From NCBI GenBank assembly GCA_020435025.1, contig JAGRAG010000436.1:2942-9486 (forward strand): a stretch of DNA of 6,545 nt. Reading direction: 5' to 3'. The first letter of the stretch is position 1. Every line of letters begins with the position of its first letter. Source of the stretch: Bdellovibrionales bacterium (lineage in GTDB: Bacteria; Bdellovibrionota; Bdellovibrionia; Bdellovibrionales; UBA1609). A program made the translations under genes and the position numbers. This document shows, piece by piece, positions 4,761 through 6,545 of the stretch. The notes under the pieces are model-generated. The model was not told the origin of the DNA. It worked only from the letters and a program-made list of their open reading frames with translations, and ran no database searches.

Positions 4761-6545
4761 TTAGTGATTGGACATCTCAGCCCAGGTAATACCATCTCCT
4801 CCGGATTCTTTGCGTCCAGCTGTCCAGTTGTTCACATAAATACTGCGCGATAGGTAGGAACGAACGGATCGTTTTAAAGTATCGTTGGGACCATGGCCAT
4901 GAATGATTTTAACTCGGTCTTCTTGTTGAAGGGCGGCTTGATCCAAAGAGCTTTCCAGTTGTTCGAGGGCATCTTCGACATTTAATCCACGTAAATCGAT
5001 TGTACGATCTTGGTCGGTCGGTGAGATGGTGACATTTACATGATTGCGTAAGATCTGTTTAGTAGCAGATCTTGCTTGCATGGGTGGTTTCAAAGACTTC
5101 CAATCCACCATCAATCGCATGGAGTTAGATAAAATGGGAATTTCCCCTTTGCTGTTCGGACTGCCTTGAATGACACCGTCCCTTCCGATGGCGGAAACGA
5201 AGACCTTCGTTCCAGCAGGGTGAGCTTGAATGAACTCTTCCGCCGAAGTGACCGTTGTAGAAGGGGCCGTCGGCGATTTAACAATATTTGGCAGGTCTTG
5301 TTTGATGCGTTCTAATTCTGAGTGTCGACGAAAGACGTTGTCAACTTTAGCGTGTTGAATCTGTTCACTAATATCTTTTTCAGCACTTTTTACGGCTGAC
5401 TCTAAACGCTTTTGTCTTTCTTTTTCAAATTGAGCAATCAAAACCTCATAGCGTGATTTTTCTTTATTGTAGTGTTTTTTGGATTCGACAAGGTCTCTTC
5501 GTAGTTGGACAATCTCTTCCTTGTAGGCTTCCACTTCTTTTAGGGACTCTTGGTAGGCTTTCGCTTCTGGAGAGAGATTTTCTAGGGCCCGTTGAATGAT
5601 TTCAGGATCGACACCAATTCTTTCTGCTGTTTGAATAGCCAAAGACTGTCCAGGTACGCCTAGAATAAAATGATATGTGGGACCCTCGTCCGGAGAAAAT
5701 TCGAGACAGCCATTGATTACGGGGTCCTCTTCTTTCCAGTTTTTCTTCAAAGCACCAAAGTGTGAGGTGACAATGGAGAATGAGCCATTTCGAGCAAAGG
5801 CTTCAATAAAGCTTCTAGCCAGAGCCGAGCCTTCCTCGGGATCCGTAGAACCGCAAATCTCATCAATCAAAATAAGTTCATCAGGCCCCTTCGCCTTCGA
5901 GGCCTTTTTTAAGACTTCAAGGTGAGCGGCAAAAGTGGAGAGTTGGGCATCAACGCTTTGTAAATCGCCGACCCCCACATAAATGTCACGAACAAAGGGA
6001 AGTTTTGATTTCGCTGAAGCACAAACCAAAAGCCCACAGCGGGCCATTTGAGCGGCCAGGCCCAAGGATTTTAAAAGAACTGTTTTGCCTCCGGCATTGG
6101 GGCCCGATATGAGCAAGAGCCGTTTTTCTTCAGTTAAGGTCACAGTATTAGGAACCACATCTTCCCCGTTAAGAACAAGCATGGGATGCCGGAGTTCTTC
6201 TAAACGATATTCCGAGTTACTAAAGGTAATTGGTTGGGCATCGAGTTGCATCGCCAGTCGGGCTTCGGAGAAGCGAACATCGCACTCCAACATCCGCTTC
6301 TGACTGAGTTTTAAAGCATCAACTTGTGAGTGTAAAAAGAGCGAGAGTTGGCTCAGCAAATGTTCGATTTCATCTTCTATTTCCACATCGATTTGACGAA
6401 GTCGGTTGTTGTTTGGAATGATTTCACGCGGCTCCATAAAAACGGTCTGTTTTGATTGGCTGGCCGCATGAATAAGGCCCTCAAACTGATGCCGCATACC
6501 ACTTTTAACAGGGAGAACCCATCGGCCCTCTCTGTTGGTGACATA
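4761..6545 (-). CDS. mutS2: MutS2, DNA mismatch-repair-like ATPase with Smr nuclease domain (5' end missing)
   Basis: This is the last 594 residues of MutS2. The frame runs off the right edge; the codons before the Met at 6497 read VTNREGRWVLPVKSG, the normal MutS2 sequence, so that Met is internal. Order of parts: end of the core/clamp region, Walker A GPNAGGKT (nt 6081-6104), Walker B LILIDE (nt 5859-5876) followed by TDPEEGSAL, the switch His in VTSHFGALK, YHFILGVPGQS, a long charged coiled coil (about nt 5290-5570), a small beta domain, and a C-terminal Smr domain with DLRG (nt 4986-4997) and HGHG (nt 4890-4901). In other bacteria MutS2 acts on branched DNA, restrains recombination, or rescues collided ribosomes through Smr. 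It is the first visible gene of the operon with the transporter and pilZ. The usual GSGTDP after Walker B reads CGSTDP here. Confidence 0.96.
   Translation of the reverse strand, partial: YVTNREGRWVLPVKSGMRHQFEGLIHAASQSKQTVFMEPREIIPNNNRLRQIDVEIEDEIEHLLSQLSLFLHSQVDALKLSQKRMLECDVRFSEARLAMQLDAQPITFSNSEYRLEELRHPMLVLNGEDVVPNTVTLTEEKRLLLISGPNAGGKTVLLKSLGLAAQMARCGLLVCASAKSKLPFVRDIYVGVGDLQSVDAQLSTFAAHLEVLKKASKAKGPDELILIDEICGSTDPEEGSALARSFIEAFARNGSFSIVTSHFGALKKNWKEEDPVINGCLEFSPDEGPTYHFILGVPGQSLAIQTAERIGVDPEIIQRALENLSPEAKAYQESLKEVEAYKEEIVQLRRDLVESKKHYNKEKSRYEVLIAQFEKERQKRLESAVKSAEKDISEQIQHAKVDNVFRRHSELERIKQDLPNIVKSPTAPSTTVTSAEEFIQAHPAGTKVFVSAIGRDGVIQGSPNSKGEIPILSNSMRLMVDWKSLKPPMQARSATKQILRNHVNVTISPTDQDRTIDLRGLNVEDALEQLESSLDQAALQQEDRVKIIHGHGPNDTLKRSVRSYLSRSIYVNNWTAGRKESGGDGITWAEMSNH

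Noticed and set aside
5677..6303. Plus-strand open frames opposite mutS2
   Set aside because: They are shadows of conserved MutS2 codons, Ser/Pro rich, with no independent support.
6495..6497. ATG at 6497 as the true start of the MutS2-like gene
   Set aside because: Codons upstream to the window edge encode the conserved VTNREGRWVLPVKSG segment, so the gene continues beyond 6545.

Overview
The window shows ordinary chromosomal housekeeping DNA of a Gram-negative bacterium with mid-range GC. Full Shine-Dalgarno sequences, a PilZ-domain gene and an AtoE-type transporter fit a proteobacterium or a Bdellovibrionota-like lineage. That placement is inferred from general character only; there is no rRNA or other marker in the window. 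I see no mobile element, CRISPR array, tRNA, rRNA or phage gene.

The left part (1-2576, plus strand) is a nucleotide excision repair block. It holds the 3' end of uvrB, a 65-bp gap, then a full-length uvrC frame. UvrB loads on damaged DNA. UvrC binds UvrB through paired UVR motifs and cuts on both sides of the lesion. The notable point is that uvrC carries a single in-frame TAG (1434-1436). It lies exactly between the half that makes the 3' incision (GIY-YIG, Fe-S cysteines, UVR) and the half that makes the 5' incision (RNase H-like, helix-hairpin-helix). The reading frame and the family-typical linker sequence continue undisturbed beyond it.

The right part (2596-6545) is entirely on the minus strand and converges on uvrC. 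Reading leftward it holds mutS2 (5' end outside the window), an AtoE-type short-chain fatty acid transporter 18 bp later, and a PilZ-domain protein 12 bp after that. This is a tight three-gene operon. After a 197-bp gap that contains a nested inverted repeat, probably the operon's terminator, comes a small zinc-ribbon protein with its own strong ribosome binding site. Its end lies 19 bp from the end of uvrC, across a small GC hairpin.

No clearly new multi-gene system is visible. The items worth following up are the interrupted uvrC with its terminator-like hairpin just past the stop, the nested inverted repeat at 2962-3038, the uncharacterised CxxC/CxxC protein, and the odd grouping of a DNA-maintenance gene, a fatty acid transporter and a PilZ protein.
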